From Kiritimatiellia bacterium (lineage in GTDB: Bacteria > Verrucomicrobiota > Kiritimatiellia > RFP12 > UBA1067), in NCBI GenBank assembly GCA_017508315.1, contig JAFVZE010000286.1:1-15863 (forward strand): 15,863 nt of DNA, in the 5' to 3' direction. Under the pieces are notes generated by a model, which was given only the letters and a program-made list of their open reading frames with translations, was not told the DNA's origin and made no database searches. A program made the position numbers and the translations under genes. Below are positions 1 through 7,289 of this stretch, one piece after another (within the stretch, counting starts at the first letter, position 1; each line of letters begins with the position of its first letter).

Positions 1-779
1 GACGAGAACGGCCAGAAGAGACGGAACTCGAGATACTTGCGCGGATCGAACGGATAGGCTTCGGGATCGCGGTCGAGAAGCCAGAGGTTCCAGTCGATGT
101 CCTCCTTCTTGAGGCTCTTGATGAGCTCTTCGCTCTTGCGCCAGCGGCGGGGCTGGTTGACGTTCCAAGTGAGATGCACGTAGGAAACGTCGCCGAACCT
201 GCCGGAATTGATGAAGTCCTTCGCGGCCATGTATTTCCTGCCGCTGCGGCGCTGGGAGCCGATCTGGAGAACGGCGCCCGGAGCGTAGCCGGACCTGCGC
301 TTGGCGTTGACCGCGTCGAGCAGCAGATTCGCCGAATACATATCCTCGGCGAGCGGCTTTTCGCAGTAGGCGTCCTTGCCGGCGTTGACGGCGTTGGCCG
401 CGTGCTGGGCGTGCTGGAAGTCGGCGGTCGAAATGATGACCGCGTCGATGTCCTTGGCCTTCTCGTAAAGCTCGACGTCGGAAATGTAGGTGTCGACCTT
501 GTGACCGATCTTCGCTTCGATCTCCGGACGCGCCTTTTCATAGAGACGCTTGCGCCAGAGGTCGGCCACGGCGACGAGATCGAAGTTGAGCTCCTTGTTG
601 TGGTGCATGAAGCACGGCAGGAGCGAACCGCGGAAACGGTCGGAATAACCTACGCAGGCGACGCGGACGCGCTCGTTGGCGCCGGCGGCGTAGAGGGAAG
701 GTGCCGCGCCGGCGGCGAGAATGCCGGCCATGCCGACTGCGGAAGTTTTGCAGAAGTCGCGACGTGATATATCACTCAT
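1..779 (-). CDS. Gfo/Idh/MocA-family oxidoreductase with Tat signal (3' end beyond window)
   Basis: The reading frame runs from ATG at 779 to the window edge, giving 259 residues and no stop. The N-terminus has a twin-arginine export motif (SRRDFCK, residues 5-11) followed by a small-residue hydrophobic stretch (about 14-32), so the enzyme is probably folded in the cytoplasm and exported with its cofactor. A Rossmann-like NAD(P)-binding region begins at about residue 37. The motif CEKPLAED (139-146), with the conserved Lys of the family, is clear. The visible part covers the nucleotide-binding domain and the start of the C-terminal substrate domain. Exported members are common in PVC bacteria and usually oxidise or rearrange sugars and polyols; the substrate cannot be read here. 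The start is supported by GGAG at 788-791, 8 bases before the ATG, and a promoter further upstream. The family call is firm. Confidence 0.9.
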   Translation of the reverse strand, partial: MSDISRRDFCKTSAVGMAGILAAGAAPSLYAAGANERVRVACVGYSDRFRGSLLPCFMHHNKELNFDLVAVADLWRKRLYEKARPEIEAKIGHKVDTYISDVELYEKAKDIDAVIISTADFQHAQHAANAVNAGKDAYCEKPLAEDMYSANLLLDAVNAKRRSGYAPGAVLQIGSQRRSGRKYMAAKDFINSGRFGDVSYVHLTWNVNQPRRWRKSEELIKSLKKEDIDWNLWLLDRDPEAYPFDPRKYLEFRLFWPFS

Positions 780-816
780 GGTTGTTTCTCCAGTAGTAGC
801 GTTGTTCTTTTGTGCA

Positions 817-825
817 AGTATAACA
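817..825 (-). promoter_or_regulatory. Extended -10 promoter for the Tat oxidoreductase
   Basis: Read on the minus strand this is TGT followed by TATACT (817-822), an extended -10 element. Transcription would start near 810, leaving a leader of about 31 bases that contains the GGAG ribosome site at 788-791. No good -35 hexamer stands at the usual distance. Confidence 0.55.
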
Positions 826-871
826 TATTTATCCGCCAAAAGGTCGCGAAATAAAAATTAAAATTACCCCC

Positions 872-901
872 TTGCACATCCCCATGAATTTTTGATATAC
901 T
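872..901 (+). promoter_or_regulatory. Promoter for tRNA-Asn
   Basis: TTGCAC (872-877) and TATACT (896-901) are separated by 18 bases, with TGA directly before the -10 to make it an extended type. The predicted start is near 908, which gives a short 5' leader before the tRNA at 921. Confidence 0.7.
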
Positions 902-920
902 GTGCGGCACTTGACCAAGT

Positions 921-995
921 TCGGGCGTGGCGCAGCGGTAGCGCAGTTGACTGTTAATCAATTGGTCGCTGGTTCGAATCCAGCCGCCCGAGCCA
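921..995 (+). tRNA. tRNA-Asn (anticodon GUU)
   Basis: A full cloverleaf can be drawn. The acceptor arm is TCGGGCG (921-927) with CGCCCGA (985-991). The D stem is GCGC/GCGC (930-933/941-944). The anticodon stem GTTGA/TCAAT has loop CTGTTAA (951-957), giving anticodon GTT. The T stem GCTGG/CCAGC has loop TTCGAAT (973-979). The discriminator is G (992) and CCA is encoded (993-995). It is the only plus-strand gene in the window and is flanked by its own promoter and terminator. Confidence 0.97.
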
Positions 996-1000
996 ATAAT

Positions 1001-1042
1001 CCCCTTCTGAGGTTTTACCGATCAGACGGGGTTTATTTTTTT
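1001..1042 (+). terminator. Rho-independent terminator of tRNA-Asn
   Basis: Arms 1001-1010 and 1022-1031 pair at nine of ten positions, with one mismatch. The loop is 11 bases and a T-rich tail with seven consecutive Ts follows (1036-1042). The right arm also encodes the last codons and the stop of the converging NamZ-like gene on the other strand. On the minus strand the hairpin lacks a strong T-run. Confidence 0.82.
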
Positions 1043-2143
1043 GTAAAGATCGATTTTCGATTCCAGATAGCGATCCTGATCTTCAATCCATCTCTCGAAA
1101 AGTTGACTCAGTTCATCGGCAAAAAGCGCTTTACGCACCTCATCGGTGCCGTTGAGTTTGTCGAACCATTCGTCGCGCCCGCCGGCAAAAACCTTCTCAC
1201 CATGACGGTTCACAAGCGCCGCGAGCAGCAGCACTCCCGCCGTGGCCGGATAAAACGCCTCGGGAGAACATACTGAAAAAAGAATCCCGTCAATGGTCAT
1301 GCCGCGGTATGTTCCGCTCTGCGCCCGGTATCGGTAAGGACGCATCGCCACTCCGCAGCTGCGCATCCCCGGCGTCAGATCGCGAATCAGCGAACGCTGA
1401 TCGACCCACGGCGCACCGACTACGCGGAACGCGAGCGAACCTCCGCGATCGCAGTCTATTGCCGGATACGCCTCGGTAAAAACCGTCATCGGATACATTA
1501 GCGCGGAATCCCAACTGCGCATCGCCGGGCTCGGAGGTATGAAATTCATCCACGGTTCAAGGCTCGCATGCGACCATTCAAGCGCTTTGACAACTTCAAG
1601 ATCAAGCTGCAGGCCGTATTCGCGGGCGATCCACAGCGCGCACTCACCCGGCGTCATCGCATGGCACAGCGGCACGTCGACCGGCGCGACAAACGACGAA
1701 AAACCGCTTTTAAGCATCGGTCCGTCGAGTATCCCGCCGAGCGGCAGCGGACGGTCCAGCACCATAACGGAGATACCGGTCTCCGCGCAGGCCTCGAGCG
1801 TAAGTTTGAGCGTGGCGAGATAAGTATAGCACCTAACCCCTATGTCGCACAGATCGACAACCATAAGATCGATGCCTTCCAGCATTTCCGGAGTGGGCTT
1901 GCGGTATTCGCCGTAAAGCGAATGGATCGGACGGTTCCAGTACGGATGCCATGCGCTCGCCGTCCGTTCACCTGCGGCGGCACAGCCGAAAAAACCGTGT
2001 TCCGCCGAAAACAGAGCCTTGAAACGATCCGGGAAAGCCGCCATCAGCCGGCCGGTCGTGGATGTCGCCTGCATCGTCAGCAGCGCAAACGTCCCCGACC
2101 GCGCCGCCAATCCCGCTTCAAGACCCTGATAGTTTATCATCAT
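1022..2143 (-). CDS. NamZ/DUF1343-family protein (exo-beta-N-acetylmuramidase-like), divergent
   Basis: The 373-residue product matches the DUF1343 family, whose characterised member NamZ removes terminal N-acetylmuramic acid from peptidoglycan fragments. Recognisable blocks are SAEHGFFG (46-53), IHSLYGEYRKP, a strand ending DIGVRCYTY (100-108), VLDRP (128-132), CHAMTPGE (160-167) and a PPSP segment near residue 205. There is no signal peptide or lipobox, so cytoplasmic action on imported muropeptides is more likely than wall digestion. Several usually conserved polar positions differ: LLTM where LLTN is common, DLCD for DIQD, DRPLP for DRPNP, and the EGTN-type segment is replaced around EAYPAID. 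It starts within the stop codon of nnrD (ATGA overlap), so translation is probably coupled. The family call is firm; muramidase activity is an inference. Confidence 0.82.
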   Translation of the reverse strand: MMINYQGLEAGLAARSGTFALLTMQATSTTGRLMAAFPDRFKALFSAEHGFFGCAAAGERTASAWHPYWNRPIHSLYGEYRKPTPEMLEGIDLMVVDLCDIGVRCYTYLATLKLTLEACAETGISVMVLDRPLPLGGILDGPMLKSGFSSFVAPVDVPLCHAMTPGECALWIAREYGLQLDLEVVKALEWSHASLEPWMNFIPPSPAMRSWDSALMYPMTVFTEAYPAIDCDRGGSLAFRVVGAPWVDQRSLIRDLTPGMRSCGVAMRPYRYRAQSGTYRGMTIDGILFSVCSPEAFYPATAGVLLLAALVNRHGEKVFAGGRDEWFDKLNGTDEVRKALFADELSQLFERWIEDQDRYLESKIDLYKKINPV

Positions 2144-2988
2144 AATTCTCCTTTACCGTCCAGACGCACGCGCATTGAACCGATCTCGGCGGCGGTGTTG
2201 ACTATCGAGGCGTCCTGCGCCCTGCCGACAACGGCGTCCGAAGCGACGGCGTGCAGCCACACCGCCGATGATGCGGCCAGAAAAGGATCCCCTTTGAGAT
2301 ACGCCCACCTCGCGCCGATCACACCGGCGAGCAGATCCCCCATGCCTCCGAGCGCCATGAACGGATTCCCCGCCCTGTTCTCGTACACTTTCGCGGCGTC
2401 CGCGGAGACCACCAGCGTCCCCGGACCTTTCAAAACCACGGTCGCGCCGTAACGTCCGACGATCTCCCGCGCCGCGGCAAGACGGTCCGACGACACCCGC
2501 TCTTTCGTCCACCCCAGCAGACGCGCGGCTTCGCCCTCGTGCGGCGTAAGCACAAGTTCCTGCCCCTTGGCCGGATCGTAGCCGTCCTTCTTTCCGTACC
2601 AGTTCGCGAGAATCGTCAGCGCATCGGCATCGAGCACGAATCGGCCCTTGGAGCCCGACAGCAGCCGCGAGAGAATGACCTCGGTCGAAACCGAAATTCC
2701 AAGCCCCATGCCGATTACGTTGACATCGGCGCGCGGAGGAACGCAGGTAGCCACGAGTTTGGTGAACGTAGCCTCCGGCACCAGCGATCCGGCGCAGATG
2801 CGCGACGCGTCGGGAACCACGAGCTGGACGAGCCCCGCGCCGGCCGCCCGCGCCCCGAGACCGGCTATGACCGGAGCATGAATGTAATGGCCTGATCCGC
2901 CGACGAGCGTAACCGTGCCTACGGTATATTTGTTGTCGTCAGCCGCACGGGCGCGAAACGCGCCGTTCAATTCACAAGGTATATTCAT
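2140..2988 (-). CDS. nnrD: ADP/ATP-dependent NAD(P)H-hydrate dehydratase, stand-alone
   Basis: The product (282 residues) repairs hydrated NAD(P)H. Family marks are VTLVGGSGHY near residues 26-35, ARAAGAGLV (46-54), LTPHEGEAARLLG (147-159), VVLKGPGTLV (184-193) and NPFMALGGMGDLLAG (208-222), which contains the conserved catalytic-type Asp at 218. Many bacteria carry this domain fused behind the NAD(P)HX epimerase NnrE; no epimerase domain is present here, so that partner must be elsewhere or missing. The gene overlaps the following NamZ-like gene by 4 bases. There is no Shine-Dalgarno site, and an extended -10 element sits only 8 bases before the ATG, so the mRNA is probably leaderless. Confidence 0.92.
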   Translation of the reverse strand: MNIPCELNGAFRARAADDNKYTVGTVTLVGGSGHYIHAPVIAGLGARAAGAGLVQLVVPDASRICAGSLVPEATFTKLVATCVPPRADVNVIGMGLGISVSTEVILSRLLSGSKGRFVLDADALTILANWYGKKDGYDPAKGQELVLTPHEGEAARLLGWTKERVSSDRLAAAREIVGRYGATVVLKGPGTLVVSADAAKVYENRAGNPFMALGGMGDLLAGVIGARWAYLKGDPFLAASSAVWLHAVASDAVVGRAQDASIVNTAAEIGSMRVRLDGKGEL

Positions 2989-2996
2989 ACGCCGTG

Positions 2997-3005
2997 ATTA
3001 TATCA
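2997..3005 (-). promoter_or_regulatory. Extended -10 promoter of nnrD (leaderless type)
   Basis: On the minus strand the sequence reads TTTTGA then TATAAT (2997-3002), an ideal extended -10 box. The hexamer ends 8 bases before the ATG at 2988, so transcription should begin within about two bases of the start codon. No convincing -35 hexamer is visible. Confidence 0.68.
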
Positions 3006-3058
3006 AAATCAACGGCTCTAAAACAGGACAGAAAAAACTCCGGCCTCGGCGCGCCGTG

Positions 3059-3075
3059 AAAAAGCGGAACTCCGC
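3059..3075 (-). terminator. Short hairpin terminator after the DUF2062 gene
   Basis: On the minus strand GCGG-AGTT-CCGC (3064-3075) is followed at once by five Ts (3059-3063), three bases after the DUF2062 stop codon. The stem is short, so termination may be partial, but the placement at the end of a three-gene unit and before the nnrD promoter fits. Confidence 0.6.
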
Positions 3076-3078
3076 AGG

Positions 3079-3531
3079 TCAACCTTTGCGAAGACGGTGC
3101 CTGACAACAATCTTTCTGACCGCGAAATACGTGACGGGGGTGAGGACCGCCGAGAGCAGCAGACCGCCGATGAAGAAACTGGCCACGGCCTCCGCGCCGA
3201 GACTCCTTACCGACTGCCATGTCCATTCGACTTTCATCAGATTCTCGAACGTCAGAGAGCCGCCGAAAAACATTTTGTTCACCGCATAGGTCTGCGCGGG
3301 ATAGATCACGAAAATGGTGACCGGATTCGTGATAAGAGTGCCTAACGTGGCTCCGATCTTGGATACGCGCAGCATCAGCGCAAGCGGCACGGAAAAGACA
3401 AGCTGCATTCCGAACGGAACCGCGCAGCCCACGAACATCCCTAGCGCCCACCCCGCCGCGACGCGGTCGGGGGTGAGCGGATCCGCGACCATTTTCTCTC
3501 GCAAAGCCTTGAGTCTGTCGCGTAAACTCAT
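3079..3531 (-). CDS. DUF2062-domain membrane protein
   Basis: The product is 150 residues from ATG at 3531. After a charged N-terminus it shows the DUF2062 pattern: a TPDRVAAGWALGMFVGCAVP block, then a hydrophobic segment, then LITNPVTIF and a further hydrophobic segment, with a last membrane span near the C-terminus (roughly residues 115-137). Two to four membrane helices are likely. The biochemical role of the family is unknown. The frame stays open upstream to 3864, but that part lies inside the DUF1015 gene and looks like arginine-rich shadow translation, so the internal ATG is preferred. It starts two bases after the DUF1015 stop, so co-expression is very likely. A hairpin terminator follows. 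Confidence 0.82.
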   Translation of the reverse strand: MSLRDRLKALREKMVADPLTPDRVAAGWALGMFVGCAVPFGMQLVFSVPLALMLRVSKIGATLGTLITNPVTIFVIYPAQTYAVNKMFFGGSLTFENLMKVEWTWQSVRSLGAEAVASFFIGGLLLSAVLTPVTYFAVRKIVVRHRLRKG

Positions 3532-3533
3532 TC

Positions 3534-4730
3534 TCAATCCAGCGCGTGGACGAAAAGTCCGCTGCGCAGTTTCGGTTCGAACCAGGTCGACTTGGGCGGC
3601 ATTATGGCGCCCGCGTCGGCGATCGACATCATTTCCTCGACCGTGACCGGTTCCATCGCGAAGGCGACGGCGTTTTCGCCGCTGTCCACCTTCGACGCGA
3701 GTTCGGCATCTCCGCGGATTCCGCCCATGAACGAGATGCGCTCGTCTGTACGCGGATCGCCGACGCCGAGAACCGGCGCGAGAAGTTTGTCCTGAAGGTA
3801 CGAAACGTCCAGCGAAGAGACGACATCCGCCCCCGAGGGAATCGACCACGACAGATCGATCCACCTGCCGCGCAGGTACATGCGGCAGTTGCGCTCGCCC
3901 TTCGCGCCGACGGTGAAATTCTCCGCCACGCGGGCGAGGAACTCATCTTCGGAAAGACCGTTCAAATCTTTTACGAGCCGGTTGTAGGCGAGGATCTTGA
4001 GCTGGCTGGCCGGAAACGCCACCGCCAGATAGTAGCGGCTTTCGCCCGTGAAATCGCGCTCCCTCGCATACCGCGAAGCCGCCGCGCTGCGGTGGTGTCC
4101 GTCGGCGATGTAGGCGACGGGGATCGAATCGAAAAGCGCTTCAAGTTCGATTGCCGCCGCATCCGCGCCCGTCGCGATCTCCCAGACCGTGTGGGCGATT
4201 CCGTCGGGAGCGATAAAATCGTAAAGCGGAGCCTTTTCGCAGGCTGCGGCAACGATCCGGTCGATGCCGGGGACATCGCGGTAGGTGAGAAACGCAGGCC
4301 CCGTGTGGGCGTTGAGAATCTCGATGTGGCGAGTGCGGTCGTCTTCCTTGTCCTTGCGCGTCTTCTCGTGCTGCTTAAGGACGCCGTCGAGGTAATCCCT
4401 GGTGTCGAAAACCGCGACGATGCCGGTCTGCGAATGACCGCCCATCTTCTGGCGGTAGGCGTAGAACTTCGCTTCGTTCTCCTTGACGAGCGTACCGTCG
4501 GCCATCAGCGCGTCGAGCGCCCTGCGGGCCTGAGCGTACGCCTCCGGCGACGAACATCCCGTGCCTTCCGGCAGATCGATCTCCGGACGGGAGACGTGCA
4601 GAAAACTCTTGGGGTTCCCCGCCGCAAGCGCCTTGGCCTCGGCGGTGTCGACAACGTCATAAGGAACGGACGCGACCGAAGCCGCGTCCTCCGCATTGGG
4701 CCTCACGGCCGCAAAAGGTTTGATTTTCAT
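3534..4730 (-). CDS. DUF1015-family protein (COG4198-like)
   Basis: The 398-residue protein begins IKPFAAVRP and has SVPYDVVD (21-28), FLHVSRPEIDLP (43-54), HEKTRKDKEDDR (121-132) and AYIADGHHRSAAA (206-218). These match the widespread but uncharacterised DUF1015 family, whose HEKT and ADGHHR motifs are its signature. No signal peptide or membrane segment is visible, so it is cytoplasmic. In other bacteria the family is often found near serine-biosynthesis genes, but no such neighbour occurs here. It follows the surface-repeat gene by 18 bases and precedes the DUF2062 gene by 2. No clear Shine-Dalgarno site precedes ATG 4730, so its translation may depend on coupling. Length is normal for the family. 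Confidence 0.9.
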   Translation of the reverse strand: MKIKPFAAVRPNAEDAASVASVPYDVVDTAEAKALAAGNPKSFLHVSRPEIDLPEGTGCSSPEAYAQARRALDALMADGTLVKENEAKFYAYRQKMGGHSQTGIVAVFDTRDYLDGVLKQHEKTRKDKEDDRTRHIEILNAHTGPAFLTYRDVPGIDRIVAAACEKAPLYDFIAPDGIAHTVWEIATGADAAAIELEALFDSIPVAYIADGHHRSAAASRYARERDFTGESRYYLAVAFPASQLKILAYNRLVKDLNGLSEDEFLARVAENFTVGAKGERNCRMYLRGRWIDLSWSIPSGADVVSSLDVSYLQDKLLAPVLGVGDPRTDERISFMGGIRGDAELASKVDSGENAVAFAMEPVTVEEMMSIADAGAIMPPKSTWFEPKLRSGLFVHALD

Positions 4731-4748
4731 ATCGTTTGGATGTATCCG

Positions 4749-5312
4749 TTAGAACCCGACGTTCAGGACGGGCAGGAACTGCAGCTCCGCGTCGCGGATG
4801 ATGTTGATGACACCGACCTGAAAACCGTGAAAAGTTTCAGCGCGGTTGATGACGCCGACCTGAATGCCCTCGGAACCGCCGGTCACGTTGACGAGACCGA
4901 CCTGAAAGCCGCGCATCGACATCGACTCGTTCCAGAGACCGACCTGAACGCCGAGCAGATCTCCGCGGGCTACGGTATTGTAGATGCCGACCTGGAACGC
5001 GGATGCGCTGTCGCGGACGTTGTTCCGCAGAACGTTAACCTGAATTCCCTCGAAATAATCCGAAACTCCCCAGAAACCGATATCGAAACCGGTGACGTTC
5101 TCCTGCGAACTCGAAAAGGGAACGGTAAGGCGCAGACCTACAAGATCGGGCGTGCGGGGCCACTGGCAGAAACCGACGCAAGCCGGCCAGACCGCGCTCA
5201 GATTGCTGCGCTCGGAGCGCTCGGATTGAGGTTCGGCGGCGACATCGGCATCCTGAGCCGAAAGCGACAACGCGATACCGGCTGCGAAAACGGCGAAAAA
5301 CAACTTCTTCAT
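4749..5312 (-). CDS. Exported QVG-repeat surface protein (LA_2272-like)
   Basis: The product has 187 residues. Residues 1-20 form a signal peptide (MKKLFF, hydrophobic core, cleavage probably after SLSAQ or nearby). The second half is a tandem repeat with a hydrophobic residue, then QVG, then a short stretch ending in Asn: units begin at residues 90 (IQVN variant), 106, 122, 136, 150 and 164, spaced 14-16. It ends with PVLNVGF. This resembles LA_2272-type surface repeat proteins described from Leptospira and other diderms, and suggests a beta-solenoid or outer-membrane strand array. Function is unknown. ATG at 5312 is chosen because GGAG lies 9 bases upstream; a TTG at 5321 would abut the ribosome site. 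It is first gene of a unit with DUF1015 and DUF2062 genes. Confidence 0.78.
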   Translation of the reverse strand: MKKLFFAVFAAGIALSLSAQDADVAAEPQSERSERSNLSAVWPACVGFCQWPRTPDLVGLRLTVPFSSSQENVTGFDIGFWGVSDYFEGIQVNVLRNNVRDSASAFQVGIYNTVARGDLLGVQVGLWNESMSMRGFQVGLVNVTGGSEGIQVGVINRAETFHGFQVGVINIIRDAELQFLPVLNVGF

Positions 5313-5345
5313 GTTGGACAACTCCTGTATTGTTTGTTAACGGTA

Positions 5346-5374
5346 ATTATATACTATCTCGCTTTGGAATGCAA
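5346..5374 (-). promoter_or_regulatory. Promoter of the surface-repeat/DUF1015/DUF2062 unit
   Basis: On the minus strand TTGCAT (5369-5374) and TATAAT (5346-5351) are separated by exactly 17 bases. The promoter starts directly behind the stop codon of the cyclophilin gene. The predicted leader is about 27 bases and includes GGAG at 5322-5325. This is the best -35/-10 pair seen on the minus strand in the window, and unlike the others it lacks the TG extension. Confidence 0.75.
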
Positions 5375-5875
5375 CTAATCGGCGACGGTGACCTTCTTGA
5401 TCAAAATCGCCACGTCGGGCACATTCTGATGGGGGCCGGCAAAACCGGTCTTGACCTTGGCGATCGAATCGACGACGGACATTCCGTCGGTAACCCTGCC
5501 GAAGACGGCATAGCCGAAACCCTGGGGCGTGGGAGAGCGGAAATCGAGGAAGTCGTTGTCGACGAGATTGATGAAGAACTGACTGGTCGCGGAATCGACG
5601 ACCATCGTGCGGGCCATCGCAATGGTGCCGCGGCTGTTCTTAAGGCCGTTCATGGCCTCGTTGCGGACGGGCTGACGGGTCGGTTTCTGATTCATGTCCT
5701 TGGTGAATCCGCCGCCCTGAATCATGAAGCCGTCGATGACGCGATGGAAAATCGTGCCGTCGTAATGGCCGTCATTCGCATATCTGACGAAATTCGCGAC
5801 CGTCTCCGGCGCTTTTGCGTCGTCAAGTTCAAGCGTAATCGTCCCCATGGACGTTTCGATAACCGCTTTTTTCAT
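5375..5875 (-). CDS. Peptidyl-prolyl cis-trans isomerase, cyclophilin type
   Basis: This is a compact 166-residue single-domain cyclophilin that catalyses proline isomerisation during folding. The family core is plain: ETSMGTITLELDDAKAP at the N-terminus, IFHRVIDGFMIQGGG (42-56) with the catalytic-type Arg at 45, RGTIAMAR and SQFFINL in the middle, and YAVFGRV later. There is no signal peptide, so it is cytoplasmic like PpiB rather than periplasmic like PpiA. The start is strongly supported by AAAGGAG a few bases before the ATG, and it lies one base after the gatA stop. It is the last gene of the argJ-to-cyclophilin run. No terminator hairpin follows; the next unit's promoter begins at once. 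Confidence 0.93.
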   Translation of the reverse strand: MKKAVIETSMGTITLELDDAKAPETVANFVRYANDGHYDGTIFHRVIDGFMIQGGGFTKDMNQKPTRQPVRNEAMNGLKNSRGTIAMARTMVVDSATSQFFINLVDNDFLDFRSPTPQGFGYAVFGRVTDGMSVVDSIAKVKTGFAGPHQNVPDVAILIKKVTVAD

Positions 5876-5876
5876 T

Positions 5877-7289
5877 TTATTCTCCTTTGATCAGATCTTC
5901 AAATGCCTTGGAAACCGCAAGCAGCCGATCCTCTCTGAACCCGCCGCAGATGAACTGCACGCCGACGGGCAGATTACCGGCGGCGAATCCCGCCGGAACG
6001 GAACTCGCGCAGACCCCCGCCAGCGACGAAGGTATGGTGAAAAGGTCGTTGAGGTACATTGTCAGCGGATCCTGCAGTTCGCCCGCCTTGAACGCCGGCG
6101 TCGGCGCGCACGGCGTCAGAATCGCATCCACTTTTTCAAACGCCGCGTCGAAGTCGCGCTTGATGAGCGTGCGGACCTTCTGCGCCCGACCGTAATACGC
6201 GTCGTAATAGCCGGAGGAAAGCACATACGTGCCCATGATGATGCGCCGCTTGACCTCCGCGCCGAAACCTTCGGCCCGGCTTTTGGTGTAAAGCGAAAAA
6301 ACGTCCGTCGCCATGTCCGAACGGTGTCCGTAGCGCACCCCGTCGAACCGCGCCAGATTCGCGCTCGCCTCGGCCGGAGCGATTATGTAGTAGACCGCCA
6401 TCGCGTACTGCGAGTGCGGCAGCGATATCTCGACGATCTCCGCGCCCGCCCTCTCGCACCTGTCTATCGCTTCGCGGGTAATGCGCTTGACGTCGGCGTC
6501 CATGCCTGGGGCGTCTTCGTACTCCCTTACGACTCCGAGCCGCACGCCCTTCATCGAGGAGCCTTCCATCGCCTTTAGATAATCCGGCACGGCATCGCGC
6601 GGCGTGGTGCCGTCCATCTCGTCGTGACCGGCGATCGCTCCGAGCAGAATCGCCGCGTCCTCGACCGATTTGGTCATGGGACCTACCTGATCGAGCGAAG
6701 AGGCGAAGGCCGTCACCCCGAAACGGCTGACGCGGCCGTAGGAAGGTTTGACGCCCACGCAGTTGCAGAAACTCGCGGGCTGGCGGATCGATCCGCCGGT
6801 ATCCGTACCGAGCGCGGCGATGCACATATCCGCACCGACGGCGGCGGCGCTGCCGCCGGAAGAGCCGCCGGGGACGCGCTCGAGGTCGTACGGGTTGCGC
6901 GTTCTGCCGAGACGCGAATTTTCGGTGGACGATCCCATCGCGAATTCGTCCATGTTCACTCGCCCTGCGGGGATGAACCCGTGCGCCTTCATGTTCTTTA
7001 TGACCGTGGCGTCGTACGGCGAAACGTACCCTTCGAGCATTTTTGAAGCGCAGGTGCAGGGCTGACCCGCGACATTGATGAGATCCTTGACCGCGATGGG
7101 GACAGACCCCGGATTTTCGGCGGCGGCTTTGAGCGCCATCTCTTCGTCGAACGTGAGATACGCTCCGATGTCCGCGTTTTTCCGTCGATAGCTCTCGATG
7201 ACCGACCGCACCAGATCCACGCTCGTGAAATCGCCCTTCGCAAGTCCTTCCTGCGCCGCTCTGATGCCAAGTTCGCAAAGTTCGCTCAT
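5877..7289 (-). CDS. gatA: Asp-tRNA(Asn)/Glu-tRNA(Gln) amidotransferase subunit A
   Basis: The product is 470 residues. It is the amidase subunit of GatCAB, which releases ammonia from glutamine and passes it to GatB for conversion of Glu-tRNA(Gln) or Asp-tRNA(Asn). The amidase-signature catalytic set is intact: Lys68 in VKDL, cis-Ser143 in GGSSGGS and Ser167 in TDTGGSIRQ. The Lys-Ser and Ser-Ser spacings (75 and 24) are those of characterised GatA. Segments such as RVNMDEFAMGSSTENS and KPSYGRVSRFG are typical. Its ATG overlaps the gatC stop (ATGA), a sign of coupled, equimolar synthesis. GatB is not in the window and must be elsewhere. Presence of this enzyme suggests that Gln and/or Asn tRNAs are charged by the indirect route; a tRNA-Asn gene lies 5 kb away. 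Confidence 0.97.
   Translation of the reverse strand: MSELCELGIRAAQEGLAKGDFTSVDLVRSVIESYRRKNADIGAYLTFDEEMALKAAAENPGSVPIAVKDLINVAGQPCTCASKMLEGYVSPYDATVIKNMKAHGFIPAGRVNMDEFAMGSSTENSRLGRTRNPYDLERVPGGSSGGSAAAVGADMCIAALGTDTGGSIRQPASFCNCVGVKPSYGRVSRFGVTAFASSLDQVGPMTKSVEDAAILLGAIAGHDEMDGTTPRDAVPDYLKAMEGSSMKGVRLGVVREYEDAPGMDADVKRITREAIDRCERAGAEIVEISLPHSQYAMAVYYIIAPAEASANLARFDGVRYGHRSDMATDVFSLYTKSRAEGFGAEVKRRIIMGTYVLSSGYYDAYYGRAQKVRTLIKRDFDAAFEKVDAILTPCAPTPAFKAGELQDPLTMYLNDLFTIPSSLAGVCASSVPAGFAAGNLPVGVQFICGGFREDRLLAVSKAFEDLIKGE

Noticed and set aside
902..1276. Plus-strand frame running through tRNA-Asn
   Set aside because: Its first part is the tRNA itself and the remainder is antisense to the NamZ-like gene.
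3532..3864. N-terminal extension of the DUF2062 protein
   Set aside because: The added 111 residues are Arg-rich, have no domain, and lie wholly inside the DUF1015 gene. The domain begins at the ATG at 3531.
3546..5378. A 610-codon open frame on the plus strand across the DUF1015 and surface-repeat genes
   Set aside because: It is antisense to two well-supported genes, is rich in Arg and Asp as expected of complementary reading in GC-rich DNA, shows no family motif, and crosses an intergenic promoter.
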